DNA of 64,000 nt from Nocardioides ganghwensis (GTDB taxonomy: Bacteria > Actinomycetota > Actinomycetes > Propionibacteriales > Nocardioidaceae), in contig NZ_JACXYX010000017.1 of assembly GCF_014779655.1 (NCBI RefSeq), positions 49,192 through 113,191 of the forward strand. The letters are read 5' to 3'. The notes beneath the pieces are model-generated. The model was not told the origin of the DNA and ran no database searches. It saw only the letters and a program-made list of their open reading frames with translations. Position 1 is the stretch's first letter; every line of letters starts with the position of its first letter. This document shows positions 1 through 7,848 of this stretch, piece by piece. The position numbers and the translations under genes are program-made.

Positions 1-711
1 GGCGTGTGGGCGACCACTGTCTCCACCCCGCTGTTCTTCGCCCAGGCGGTCGGCCGCTTCGTCCGCGCCCGGTCGCGCGGCGAGACCGCGTCGGTGTTCC
101 TGCCGTCCGTGCCGCACCTGCTGGAGTTCGCCTCCGACATGGAGGCCCAGCGCGACCACGTGCTCGGGCGCCGCGTCCAGGACGAGGACGACATCTTCGC
201 CGCTGAGGAGGGACTGCTCGCCGAGGCGCAGCAGGGCGAGTCGGCCTCCGACGAGCTCGAGATGTCGTGGGAGGCGCTGGGCTCGACGGCGTCCTTCGAC
301 CACGTCCTCTACGAGGGCGCGCAGTTCGGCCACTCCGGCGAGGTGGTGTCCGGCTCCGAGGAGGAGATGGACTTCCTCGGCATCCCCGGGCTGCTCGAGC
401 CCGACCAGGTGCGCGAGCTGCTGCACTCGCGGCAGAGCGAGCGTGCCCGCAAGCAGAAGGCCGAGGGCGTGGGCGACCGCGTGGTCGACTCCGTGCAGGA
501 GCTCAGCACCCACCAGCAGCTCGGGGTGCTGCGGCGCGAGCTCAACGGCCTCGTCGCCGCATGGCACCACCGCACCGGCCAGGCCCACGGCATCACCCAC
601 AACGCGCTCCGCAAGGAGTGCGGCGGCCCGCCGGCCGCCGTGGCCAACGCCGAGCAGCTCCACGAGCGGATCAACCGGATCCGCGAATGGGCAGTGCGGC
701 AGACGTCCTGA
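1..711 (+). CDS. DEAD/DEAH-box helicase, C-terminal part (5' end outside window)
   Basis: This is the C-terminal 236 residues of a superfamily 2 helicase whose start lies before the window. The open frame runs through the first base, so the GTG at position 4 is not the start. Near residues 13-24 it carries motif VI of the helicase core (FAQAVGRFVRAR), which contributes the arginine finger for ATP hydrolysis. An acidic linker and a charged helical tail follow, as in the actinobacterial helicases whose tail continues after motif VI. The likely role is ATP-driven unwinding of DNA or RNA, but the substrate cannot be read from this part. It ends 21 bases before the next gene. Confidence 0.8.
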   Translation, partial: GVWATTVSTPLFFAQAVGRFVRARSRGETASVFLPSVPHLLEFASDMEAQRDHVLGRRVQDEDDIFAAEEGLLAEAQQGESASDELEMSWEALGSTASFDHVLYEGAQFGHSGEVVSGSEEEMDFLGIPGLLEPDQVRELLHSRQSERARKQKAEGVGDRVVDSVQELSTHQQLGVLRRELNGLVAAWHHRTGQAHGITHNALRKECGGPPAAVANAEQLHERINRIREWAVRQTS

Positions 712-732
712 CTTTCCTGTCATATTGACCCC

Positions 733-1368
733 GTGCCCTCCGAGACCTCGCAGACGCTGGACCGCGGCCTCCGCGTCCTGCGGGTGCTGGCCGACAGCTC
801 CGAGGGCCTGACCGTCACCGAGCTCTCGCACCGGCTGGACGTCAACCGCACGGTGGTCCACCGGCTCGTCAGCACGCTCGAGCAGCACGGACTGGTCCGC
901 CGGGACGCGCGCTCACGCCTCTTCGTCGGGCTCGGGGTGCTCCACCTGGCGAGCGGCGTGCAGCCGCTGCTGCGCGACCTCGCCATGCCGGTGCTGCGCC
1001 GGCTCGCGGAGTCGCTCGGGTCGACCGCCCACCTCACGGTGGCCGACGGCGACGAGGCGCTGGCGCTCGCCGTGGTCGAGCCAACGTGGACCGACTTCCA
1101 CGTGGCCTACCGCGTCGGCGCCCGGCACCCGCTCACGCAGGGTGCGGCCGGCAAGGCCATCGGCCTGCTCGACGCCGACGGGGACGCGTACGCCGTCACC
1201 AGCGGCGAGCTCCAGACCGGCGCCCGTGGCCTCGCCGCGCCGGTGCGGGGAGTCGAGGGGCTGCGGGCGAGCGTGGGCATCGTGACCCTCGAGGGCATGA
1301 TCGACGAGGACGTCGTGGCGCCGCAGGTGATCGCGGCGGCGCGCGAGGTGGGGGAGCGGCTGGGCTAG
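733..1368 (+). CDS. IclR-family transcriptional regulator
   Basis: A 211-residue regulator starting with GTG. The N-terminal winged helix-turn-helix (about residues 5-65) has the IclR pattern, including VTELSHRLDVNRTVVHRLV and a wing ending near RDARSRLFVG. The rest is a short effector-binding domain with the family segments HLTVADGDEALALAV and PLTQGAAGKA. At 211 residues it is shorter than the usual 250-270, mostly through a compact C-terminus. IclR proteins bind DNA as dimers or tetramers and respond to small carbon metabolites. No obvious catabolic target lies beside it, so the regulated genes are unknown. Its stop is 5 bases from the convergent HxlR gene. Confidence 0.82.
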   Translation: MPSETSQTLDRGLRVLRVLADSSEGLTVTELSHRLDVNRTVVHRLVSTLEQHGLVRRDARSRLFVGLGVLHLASGVQPLLRDLAMPVLRRLAESLGSTAHLTVADGDEALALAVVEPTWTDFHVAYRVGARHPLTQGAAGKAIGLLDADGDAYAVTSGELQTGARGLAAPVRGVEGLRASVGIVTLEGMIDEDVVAPQVIAAAREVGERLG

Positions 1369-1373
1369 GACGC

Positions 1374-1898
1374 CTAGGACGCCTCGCCGAACGGCTTGAC
1401 GCCCGGGCCGGGGCGCGTCGCGACGTCGCGACGCCCGCTGACCTCGTGCCCCTCGGCGCAGCGCAGGACCACGCCGACCTCGGCTCCGCAGCCGACGTGC
1501 TCGAACTCCACCGGCGACCCCTCCGGGTCCGCGAGGTAGCGGTCGCCCCACGCCCGCACCGCGACCAGCACGGGGTAGAGGTCGAAGCCCTTGTCGGTGG
1601 GCCGGTACTCGTGGCGCTCGCGCTGTCCGGGCTCGCGGTAGGGCACGCGGCGCAGGATGCCGGCGTCGACGAGCAGGGCGAGCCGGTCGGTGAGCACCTG
1701 GCGCGGGATCCCGGAGTGGCGGCGCATGTCGTCGAACCGCCGCACGCCGTTGAAGACCTCGCGCAGCACCACGAAGGTCCACCGCTCGCCGAGGACCGTC
1801 ATCGCGCGCCCGACGGTGCAGTTGTCGGTGGACCACTCGAGAGCGGAGGGGCCGGCGGAGGGACCGGGGGAGGGGCCGGGGGAGGGAGTGGCCGTCAT
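1374..1898 (-). CDS. HxlR-family transcriptional regulator
   Basis: A 174-residue winged-helix regulator of the HxlR/MarR-like group. After a low-complexity start made of repeated P-G-P-S units (residues 5-18), the HxlR core runs from about residue 22: CTVGRAMTVLGERWTFVVLR, then FDDMRRHSGIPRQVLTDRL and the wing segment RVPYREPGQRERHEYRPT. HxlR proteins act as dimers, often repressing a divergent gene in response to aldehydes, quinones or redox stress. It is divergent from a PaaI-type thioesterase gene 55 bases away, and that gap holds an inverted repeat. A C-terminal segment with spaced cysteines (GCGAEVGVVLRCAEGH) could be a metal or redox site; this is inference. The G-rich start could allow a shorter protein. 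Confidence 0.85.
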   Translation of the reverse strand: MTATPSPGPSPGPSAGPSALEWSTDNCTVGRAMTVLGERWTFVVLREVFNGVRRFDDMRRHSGIPRQVLTDRLALLVDAGILRRVPYREPGQRERHEYRPTDKGFDLYPVLVAVRAWGDRYLADPEGSPVEFEHVGCGAEVGVVLRCAEGHEVSGRRDVATRPGPGVKPFGEAS

Positions 1899-1923
1899 CC
1901 CTCCACCCTAGGTCTCGTTGACA

Positions 1924-1952
1924 GACCCAGCAAGGGGATGCCACGCTGGGTC
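1924..1952. promoter_or_regulatory. Inverted repeat in HxlR/thioesterase divergent promoter
   Basis: GACCCAGC at 1924-1931 is matched by its perfect reverse complement GCTGGGTC at 1945-1952. A third copy, GACCCAGC, lies at 1962-1969 just inside the thioesterase gene. A TTGACA hexamer (1918-1923) directly abuts the left arm and could be a -35 element. The arrangement fits an operator for the adjacent HxlR regulator. Binding is inferred. Confidence 0.4.
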
Positions 1953-1953
1953 C

Positions 1954-2496
1954 ATGACGCAGACCCAGCCCGTCGACCACCACCAGCTCGAGAACCGGTT
2001 CCGCACCGAGACGCGCACGTTCGCCTGGACGCCGCCCGGCCAGGCCGACCTGACCCGCATGCTGGCGCTCGACGGCCTCGCGCAGCTGATGGCGATGCGA
2101 TCAGGGGAGATGCCGCCCCCGCCGATCATGGACACGCTCGGCTTCACCGACCTGCGCCCCGAGCCCGGTCGCGTGGTCGTCGAGATGCCGGCTGCCGAGT
2201 TCCACTACAACCCGCTCGGCACCGTCCACGGCGGGGTCATCTCCACGCTCCTCGACACGGCCGCGGCTTGCGCGGTGCACACCACCCTGGCGGCGGGCGA
2301 GCTCTACACCTCGGTGGACCTGACGGTGAAGTTCCTCCGTCCCGTCACCGTCGACTCCGGCCTGCTCGCGTGCGAGGGCACCGTGATCCAGCGCGGGCGG
2401 CGTACGGCCCTGGCGCAGGCGCAGCTGACGGACGGCGACGGCAGGCTGGTCGCGCACGCGACCTCGACGTGCATGATCTTCCCGGTCGAGGGCTGA
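1954..2496 (+). CDS. PaaI-family acyl-CoA thioesterase (hotdog fold)
   Basis: A 180-residue hotdog-fold thioesterase. The segment FHYNPLGTVHGGVISTLLDT (about residues 82-101) has the HGG signature of PaaI/YbgC-like enzymes, in which the loop and the following helix form the acyl-CoA active site. TSVDLTVKFLRPV is the central strand pair. Such enzymes hydrolyse aryl- or acyl-CoA thioesters, often in aromatic degradation; the substrate is not known here. I take ATG 1954 rather than an upstream TTG at 1918, because the latter would overlap a likely promoter and add a non-conserved leader. It is divergent from the HxlR gene, which probably regulates it. Confidence 0.82.
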   Translation: MTQTQPVDHHQLENRFRTETRTFAWTPPGQADLTRMLALDGLAQLMAMRSGEMPPPPIMDTLGFTDLRPEPGRVVVEMPAAEFHYNPLGTVHGGVISTLLDTAAACAVHTTLAAGELYTSVDLTVKFLRPVTVDSGLLACEGTVIQRGRRTALAQAQLTDGDGRLVAHATSTCMIFPVEG

Positions 2497-2584
2497 GCGG
2501 GGGACGTACCCGATCCGGGGGATGACTCCCGAGACGCCGGGCGTGCTGACTGGGGACACGCCATCCCTCTCGAAGGAGCACCAC

Positions 2585-3538
2585 ATGTCGATCTCCCTCG
2601 GCCGCGTCGCGGTCACCTCGCTCGCGACCGTCGCACTGCTGGCGCCGACGCTGCCGGCCGAGGCGATCATCGGCGGGGCACCGGACCGGGGTGAGCACCC
2701 ATACGTGGGACAGCTCCTCTTCTACGTGCCTGCCGCCGTCGACTCGCGCTTCGACGACCCGGGCGGCTGGTTCAACTGCACCGGCACCCTGATCGACGCG
2801 GACACCGTCGTCACCGCCGGTCACTGCACGTACGCCGTTGGCTTCGAGGGCGCCGCCCCGGCGGACCCCCTGCTCGGCGGGACCGACGTGTGGTTCTCGG
2901 TGGAGGAGGAGCCCGACTACTCCATGCTGGCGCCGAGCTCGACCTACGTCCCCGACCGCAACGAGGAGCGCTACGACGACTGGTCGGCCGCGCTCGACGC
3001 CAGCCCGACCTGGCACGAGACCGAGTCCACGTTCACCCACCCCGAGTACGTCGACGCGGCCTTCCTGCTCCACGACCTCGGCGTCCTCGAGCTGAGCGAG
3101 CCGGTGGTGCTGCCCGAGTACGGCAGCCTGCCCGAGGCTGACTATCTCGACCGGTACGCCGGCAAGGACCGCCAGCGCGGCCTCTTCGAGTCGGTCGGCT
3201 ACGGCCTCGAGGACAGCGGCCCCAAGTTCGGCCTGGGCGGCGACACCCGGCGCAAGGCCGACCGGCGGCTGGTGAGCCTCAAGGGTGCGTACGGCTACCG
3301 CGACATCGCGGTGATGTTCTCCCACCGCGGGAGCGGGACCACCGGCGGCACCTGCTTCGGCGACTCGGGAGGCCCGACGTTCGACATCACCACGTCGCAG
3401 ATCGCGGACGACAACATCATCGTCGCGGTGACGTCCTTCGGGCTGAACTACAACTGCAACGCGAGCGGCAGCTACCGGATCGACCAGCCCGACGACCTCG
3501 CCTTCCTCGAGGACCCGGCCGGGGCGTACGGCTCCTGA
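2585..3538 (+). CDS. Secreted trypsin-like serine protease
   Basis: A 317-residue exported S1-family protease. ATG 2585 is preceded by a good ribosome-binding site (AAGGAG, 6-base spacing) and opens a Sec signal peptide ending near PAEA. The mature chain starts IIGGAP, resembling the activated N-terminus of trypsins. The catalytic His lies in VVTAGHCTYA, the Asp probably in LLHDLGVLELSEP, and the Ser in TCFGDSGGPTF. Cysteine pairs flank the His and Ser loops. The 70-residue insert between the His and Asp regions is longer than in plain trypsin. An upstream in-frame start at 2522 would place non-signal sequence before the signal peptide and is rejected. It stands alone. Confidence 0.87.
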   Translation: MSISLGRVAVTSLATVALLAPTLPAEAIIGGAPDRGEHPYVGQLLFYVPAAVDSRFDDPGGWFNCTGTLIDADTVVTAGHCTYAVGFEGAAPADPLLGGTDVWFSVEEEPDYSMLAPSSTYVPDRNEERYDDWSAALDASPTWHETESTFTHPEYVDAAFLLHDLGVLELSEPVVLPEYGSLPEADYLDRYAGKDRQRGLFESVGYGLEDSGPKFGLGGDTRRKADRRLVSLKGAYGYRDIAVMFSHRGSGTTGGTCFGDSGGPTFDITTSQIADDNIIVAVTSFGLNYNCNASGSYRIDQPDDLAFLEDPAGAYGS

Positions 3539-3541
3539 CGC

Positions 3542-4015
3542 TCACGCCGGCGTCGGCTCCACGGACGCGCGGGCCAGCGGCACCACGCGGTAGGGGATCT
3601 GGGTCGCGAGCGCGATGACCGTCGTCGAGCGGTCGATGCCGGGCTCGGTGAGCACCAGGTCGATCACGCGCTGCAGGTCGGCGTTCGAGCGGGCCACCAC
3701 CCGCGCCCACATGTCGCCGGCCCCGGTGATCGTGTAGGCCTCGAGGACCTCCGGGATGCCGGCCAGGTGCTCGGCGACGGCGTCGTGGCCCGCCCCCTGC
3801 CTGATCTCGAGGGTGAGGAACGCCGTCACCGGGTAGCCGATCGCCTCCGGGGAGAGGTCGGGTCCCCAGCCGGTGATGACGCCGGCTGCGACGAGCTTGT
3901 CGAGCCGGGCCTGGACGGTGCCGCGGGCGATGCCGAGCCGCCGGCTGGCCTCGAGCACGCCCAGCCTGGGCTCGCTGGCGAAGATGTCGATCACCTTGCT
4001 GTCGATCTGGTCCAT
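3542..4015 (-). CDS. Lrp/AsnC-family regulator, probable regulator of hpd
   Basis: A 157-residue Lrp/AsnC protein. The N-terminal helix-turn-helix (residues 1-55; MDQIDSKVIDIFASEPRLGV then RRLGIARGTVQARLDKL) is followed by a RAM ligand-binding domain (VTAFLTLEIRQGAGHDAVAEH). ATG 4015 is chosen over an in-frame TTG at 4045, since the family normally begins right before this helix. It is divergent from 4-hydroxyphenylpyruvate dioxygenase, 81 bases away, and the gap holds a 7-base inverted repeat. Regulation of tyrosine catabolism in response to an aromatic amino acid or keto acid is the natural inference. It could also autoregulate, as most Lrp proteins do. Confidence 0.85.
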   Translation of the reverse strand: MDQIDSKVIDIFASEPRLGVLEASRRLGIARGTVQARLDKLVAAGVITGWGPDLSPEAIGYPVTAFLTLEIRQGAGHDAVAEHLAGIPEVLEAYTITGAGDMWARVVARSNADLQRVIDLVLTEPGIDRSTTVIALATQIPYRVVPLARASVEPTPA

Positions 4016-4030
4016 GACGGCCCCTCGGCT

Positions 4031-4066
4031 GTGCAACCTGTCCAACGTTTCCCGCTACTGTTGCAC
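4031..4066. promoter_or_regulatory. Inverted repeat between AsnC regulator and hpd
   Basis: GTGCAAC (4031-4037) and GTTGCAC (4060-4066) are exact reverse complements, 22 bases apart, inside the 81-base divergent promoter. The centre-to-centre distance of 29 bases is near three helical turns, which suits a dimer pair of an Lrp-type protein. Regulator identity is inferred. Confidence 0.4.
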
Positions 4067-4096
4067 ACCTTGCCGCAAGTGGGCAGGGTTCGGTCC

Positions 4097-5329
4097 ATGA
4101 CGACTGACATCGCCTCGACCGGTGGCGCCCTGACCGTGGACGAGATGAAGGCCGACCTCTCGCTCGAGCAGCTGCGCCAGCTCGTCGGCCTCGTGGAGTA
4201 CGACGCCGAGTCCGACCCGTTCCCCGTGACCGGCTGGGACGCGATCTGCTTCGTGGTCGGCAACGCCACCCAGGCCGCGCACTACTACGCCTCCGCCTGG
4301 GGCATGGAGCTCGTCGCCTACTCCGGCCCGGAGAACGGCAACCGCGACCACAAGTCCTTCGTGCTCAAGTCCGGCTCGATCAAGTTCGTCCTCAGCGGCG
4401 CAGTCTCGCCCGACAGCGACCTCATCGCCCACCACGCCCGGCACGGCGACGGCGTCGTCGACATCGCCCTCGAGGTGCCCGACGTCGACCAGTGCATCGC
4501 CCAGGCCCGCAAGGCCGGCGCGACCGTGGTGCGCGAGCCGGAGAACCTCACCGACGAGCACGGCACCGTCCGGATCGCGGCCATCGCGACGTACGGTGAG
4601 ACCCGCCACACGCTGGTGCAGCGCACCGTCGACGGCGAGACGTACGCCGGCCCGTACCTCCCCGGCTACGTCGCCGTCGCTCCGCGCTGGGAGAAGAAGG
4701 CCGACCAGCCCAAGCGCCTGTTCCAGGCCCTCGACCACATCGTCGGCAACGTCGAGCTCGGCAAGATGGACGAGTGGGTCGGCTTCTACAACCGCGTCAT
4801 GGGCTTCGTGAACATGGCCGAGTTCATCGGCGACGACATCGCCACCGACTACTCCGCGCTCATGTCCAAGGTCGTCGCCAACGGCAACCACCGGGTGAAG
4901 TTCCCGCTCAACGAGCCCGCGATCGCGAAGAAGAAGTCGCAGATCGACGAGTACCTCGAGTTCTACAACGGCCCCGGCGCCCAGCACCTCGCCCTCGCGA
5001 CCGGCGACATCCTCGCCACCGTGGACGCGCTGCGCGCCAACGGGGTGGAGTTCCTCAACACCCCGGACTCCTACTACGAGGACCCCGAGCTGCGTGCGCG
5101 CATCGGCCAGGTCCGCGTACCGATCGAGGAGCTGCAGAAGCGCGGCATCCTCGTCGATCGTGACGAGGACGGCTACCTGCTCCAGATCTTCACCAAGCCG
5201 CTCGGCGACCGGCCGACGGTCTTCTTCGAGCTGATCGAGCGTCACGGGTCCCTCGGCTTCGGCAAAGGCAACTTCAAGGCGCTCTTCGAGGCCATCGAGC
5301 GCGAGCAGGAGGCCCGCGGCAATTTGTAG
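4097..5329 (+). CDS. hpd: 4-hydroxyphenylpyruvate dioxygenase
   Basis: A 410-residue iron(II) enzyme that converts 4-hydroxyphenylpyruvate to homogentisate with O2 and loss of CO2, the second step of tyrosine catabolism. It has the two vicinal-oxygen-chelate domains of HPPD. The C-terminal domain supplies the metal ligands His214 (in LDHIVGNV), His297 (in GAQHLALAT) and Glu378 (in FFELIERHGSLGFG). The terminal motif FGKGNFKALFEAIE gates the active site in HPPDs. ATG 4097 is chosen because it matches the usual N-terminus; the frame stays open upstream but is only antisense to the AsnC gene. Homogentisate dioxygenase is not beside it. Confidence 0.95.
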   Translation: MTTDIASTGGALTVDEMKADLSLEQLRQLVGLVEYDAESDPFPVTGWDAICFVVGNATQAAHYYASAWGMELVAYSGPENGNRDHKSFVLKSGSIKFVLSGAVSPDSDLIAHHARHGDGVVDIALEVPDVDQCIAQARKAGATVVREPENLTDEHGTVRIAAIATYGETRHTLVQRTVDGETYAGPYLPGYVAVAPRWEKKADQPKRLFQALDHIVGNVELGKMDEWVGFYNRVMGFVNMAEFIGDDIATDYSALMSKVVANGNHRVKFPLNEPAIAKKKSQIDEYLEFYNGPGAQHLALATGDILATVDALRANGVEFLNTPDSYYEDPELRARIGQVRVPIEELQKRGILVDRDEDGYLLQIFTKPLGDRPTVFFELIERHGSLGFGKGNFKALFEAIEREQEARGNL

Positions 5330-5338
5330 GCTCTCGCC

Positions 5339-6136
5339 ATGATGATCCGACCCGCCGAGCTCGCGGCGATCAAGGCCGGGACGATCGACCTCGCCTTCCG
5401 CCGGTGGGCGAGGCCGCGGGTCGTCGTGGGCACCCGGATGCGTACGGGCGTCGGGCTGATCGAGGTCACGTCGGTCGAGCAGGTCAGCGTCGCGAGCCTG
5501 CGCGCCGACGACGCCCGCCGGGCCGGAGCGCCGTCGCTGGCCGCGCTCAAGCAGGCGCTCGCGGCCCGCTCGTCCGATCCCGCGTGGCGGATCGGGCTGG
5601 CGTACGCCGGTCCCGACCCGCGGGAGGCGCTGCGGAGCGCGATCCCGGACGCAGACGAGATCGCCGCGATCAACGCCCGGCTCGACCGGCTCGACGCGGC
5701 CTCCGTGCACGGGCCGTGGACCCGCGAGACGCTCGACCTGATCGACCTCAACCCGACCGTACGCGCCCCGGACCTCGCGGCCCGGGTGGGGCGCGAGACG
5801 GCGGACTTCAAGAAGGACGTCCGCAAGCTCAAGGAGCTCGGCCTGACCGAGTCGCTCGCGATCGGCTACCTGCTGTCCCCGCGCGGCGAGGCGGTCGTCG
5901 ACGCCGGCCTCCCGACTCCGCGCGAGCGCGCCGCGCGCGAGGACGGCACGCCGCTGCCCCGCAGCATCGGTGCCCCCGCGACGCGGGCCCTCCGCGCGGC
6001 CGGGGTGACCACCCTCGAGCAGGTCGCGACCCACACCGCGGCCGAGCTCGGCGCGATGCACGGCGTCGGGCCGATCGCGGTCACCCGCCTCGGCGAGGCG
6101 ATGGCGGAGCGAGGACTGGCCTACCGCGCGGAGTGA
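5339..6136 (+). CDS. ASCH/PUA-like domain protein with C-terminal helix-hairpin-helix
   Basis: A 265-residue protein that starts 9 bases after hpd. The first 75 residues resemble an ASCH (PUA-like) fold: a beta-rich stretch TIDLAFRRWARPRVVVGTRM followed by GVGLIEVTSV, typical of proteins that bind nucleic acids or modified nucleotides. A middle segment around residues 125-185 looks like a winged-helix (TVRAPDLAARVGRETADFKKD). The last 60 residues form helix-hairpin-helix units (ATRALRAAGVTTLEQVATHT and LGAMHGVGPIAVTRLGEAM), as in RNA polymerase alpha C-terminal or DNA-repair domains. The combination suggests a nucleic-acid-binding protein. No enzymatic function can be assigned. Its closeness to hpd may mean cotranscription but not a shared pathway. 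Confidence 0.7.
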   Translation: MMIRPAELAAIKAGTIDLAFRRWARPRVVVGTRMRTGVGLIEVTSVEQVSVASLRADDARRAGAPSLAALKQALAARSSDPAWRIGLAYAGPDPREALRSAIPDADEIAAINARLDRLDAASVHGPWTRETLDLIDLNPTVRAPDLAARVGRETADFKKDVRKLKELGLTESLAIGYLLSPRGEAVVDAGLPTPRERAAREDGTPLPRSIGAPATRALRAAGVTTLEQVATHTAAELGAMHGVGPIAVTRLGEAMAERGLAYRAE

Positions 6137-6154
6137 CCGGCCGGGTCGTCGTCC

Positions 6155-6754
6155 TCAGTGGGCGATGAGGCCCACGCCGAGCGCACCCATCAGCACCGCG
6201 ATCCCGGAGTCGAGGACGCGCCACGCGTTGGGACGCGCGAACAGCCCGCGCAGCAGCCGGGCGCCGTAGCCGAGGCCGAAGAACCACAGCACGCTCGCGA
6301 CCAGGGTGCCGGCGAGGAACCACCAGCGGTCGCCGCCGAAGCTGTTGGCCACGGTGCCCAGCATGAGGACGGCGTCGAGGTAGAAGTGCGGGTTGAGCCA
6401 CGTCAGCGCCAGCGTCAGCAGCACCGCACGTCCGACGGTGAGCGAGGTGCCCTCGCCCGCCTCGAGCCCGGCCGGGCGCCACGCCCGCATCGCGGCGTGC
6501 ACGCCGAAGGCGATCAGGTAGACGCCACCGAGCACCTGCGCCACCGGCAGCACCGCGGGCCACCGCTCCAGCACGACACCCAGGCCGGCCACGCCGGCGG
6601 TGATCGCGACCACGTCCGACAGCAGGCACGTCAGCACGATGGGCAGGACGTGCTCGCCGCGGATCGCCTGCCGCAGGAGGAAGGCGTTCTGCGCGCCGAC
6701 GGCGACGATGAGGGCGAGTCCGGTGAGGAGACCGGTGAGTGCGACCTGGAACAT
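6155..6754 (-). CDS. LysE/ArgO-family amino acid exporter
   Basis: A 199-residue integral membrane protein with about six hydrophobic segments and the LysE-family N-terminal motif GLALIVAVGAQNAFLLRQAI (near residues 12-31). LTLALTWLNPHFYLDAVLML is the second family signature. LysE/ArgO proteins export lysine and arginine by proton antiport, protecting cells when peptide use floods the cytoplasm with basic amino acids. The gene is divergent from a LysR-type regulator of the ArgP/LysG class, 72 bases away, which is the classical arrangement. The substrate is therefore probably L-lysine and/or L-arginine; this rests on family and context. Confidence 0.88.
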   Translation of the reverse strand: MFQVALTGLLTGLALIVAVGAQNAFLLRQAIRGEHVLPIVLTCLLSDVVAITAGVAGLGVVLERWPAVLPVAQVLGGVYLIAFGVHAAMRAWRPAGLEAGEGTSLTVGRAVLLTLALTWLNPHFYLDAVLMLGTVANSFGGDRWWFLAGTLVASVLWFFGLGYGARLLRGLFARPNAWRVLDSGIAVLMGALGVGLIAH

Positions 6755-6826
6755 GACGTCAACGCTAGACGCGTAAGTGACCTCAATCCAGCGAACTATT
6801 CTGAGGAATCATTAGGATCTCTAAGT
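6755..6826. promoter_or_regulatory. lysE-argP divergent promoter region
   Basis: This 72-base divergent spacer is much richer in A+T than its surroundings. CCTCA (6781-6785) and TGAGG (6802-6806) form an interrupted dyad containing several T-N11-A spacings, the LysR-type pattern. It probably holds both promoters and the ArgP/LysG site. The exact site is not resolved. Confidence 0.45.
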
Positions 6827-7738
6827 ATGAAAGACGTCACCCAGCTGGACCCTGTGGCCCTGCGCACGCTGGCCGTCGCCACACGGCTCGGGACCTTCGA
6901 AGCAGCAGCACGCGAGCTGCACGTGACCCCCTCGGCCGTCAGCCAGCGGATCAAGGCCCTCGAGACCCGGATCGGTCGCGTGCTGCTGCACCGCGTCAAG
7001 CCGCTCGAGCCGACGGAGGCGGGGCTGGTCCTGGTCCGGCTGGCCACCCAGACCGAGCTCCTCGAGCGGGAGGCGGTCGCCGAGCTGGTGGAGGAGGACG
7101 ACGCCGACGGGACGTCGTACGCCTCCCTGCCCATCGCGGTCAACGCCGACGTCCTCTACGGCTGGTTCGTCGACGCCCTCGCCGAGGTGCAGTCCCGGCA
7201 CCGCGTGGTGTTCGAGGTGGTGCGCGAGGACCACACGCGGACCGCCGAGCGGCTGCGTCGCGGCGAGGTGGTGGCCGCGATCACCGGGGAGCCCAAGCCG
7301 GTGCCCGGCTGCCGCGTCGTACGGCTCGGGCGGCTCAGGTACGCGGCCGTCGCCACCCGGGCGTTCCAGGCGGCGCACTTCGCCGACGGCGTCGGGTCGG
7401 CCACGTTCGCCGAGGCGCCGATCGTGGCCTTCGACCGCAGCGACTCCCTCCAGCACGACTTCGTCCTGCGCGTCACCCGCCGCCACCTCGCCCCACCGGT
7501 GACGTACGTGCCGTCGGTGCGCGAGTTCGACCGCGCCGTGCGGGTGGGCATGGGCTGGGGGCTGCTGCCGGAGTCCGACGTCCTCGACGAGCTCGACCGC
7601 GGTGACCTCGTCGAGCTGGTCCCCGGCCGCCGCCCCGAGGTGGCGCTGTTCTGGCAGCACTGGCGCCTCGGCTCCGCACTGGTCGACGACCTCACCGAGG
7701 CCGTCGTCGGCGCGGCGCGGGCCTGGATGGCGGGCTGA
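6827..7738 (+). CDS. LysR-family regulator of lysE (ArgP/LysG-like)
   Basis: A 303-residue LysR-type regulator of the ArgP/IciA/LysG group. The N-terminal winged helix (residues 5-65) reads LRTLAVATRLGTFEAAAREL, then HVTPSAVSQRIKALETRIGR. The effector domain has the family endings FVLRVTRRHLAPPVTYVPSV and VRVGMGWGLLPE. ATG 6827 begins the conserved region directly. These regulators bind lysine or arginine and activate the exporter gene transcribed from the opposite strand. The neighbouring LysE-family gene makes that role very likely. Nothing unusual is seen in length or key residues. Confidence 0.88.
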   Translation: MKDVTQLDPVALRTLAVATRLGTFEAAARELHVTPSAVSQRIKALETRIGRVLLHRVKPLEPTEAGLVLVRLATQTELLEREAVAELVEEDDADGTSYASLPIAVNADVLYGWFVDALAEVQSRHRVVFEVVREDHTRTAERLRRGEVVAAITGEPKPVPGCRVVRLGRLRYAAVATRAFQAAHFADGVGSATFAEAPIVAFDRSDSLQHDFVLRVTRRHLAPPVTYVPSVREFDRAVRVGMGWGLLPESDVLDELDRGDLVELVPGRRPEVALFWQHWRLGSALVDDLTEAVVGAARAWMAG

Positions 7739-7848
7739 GGGCGCGACCGGCCAGATGTCCGGTTCTCCTGACAGGCCCCGGCGCCGGTCCTAGGCTCGCG
7801 AGCGTGATCGGGCACACGGCTCGAGCAGGACCGGACGGGGGAGACCCA

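Noticed and set aside
1851..1898. G-rich tandem units in the HxlR start as a regulatory repeat
   Set aside because: They are in frame and encode a Pro-Gly-Ser-rich N-terminus, so a low-complexity coding start explains them better.
4055..6061. A 668-codon open frame on the minus strand over hpd and the ASCH gene
   Set aside because: It is antisense to two well-supported genes. The peptide is made of repetitive Ala/Gly/Arg/Val/Asp runs, as expected for the complement of high-GC coding sequence.
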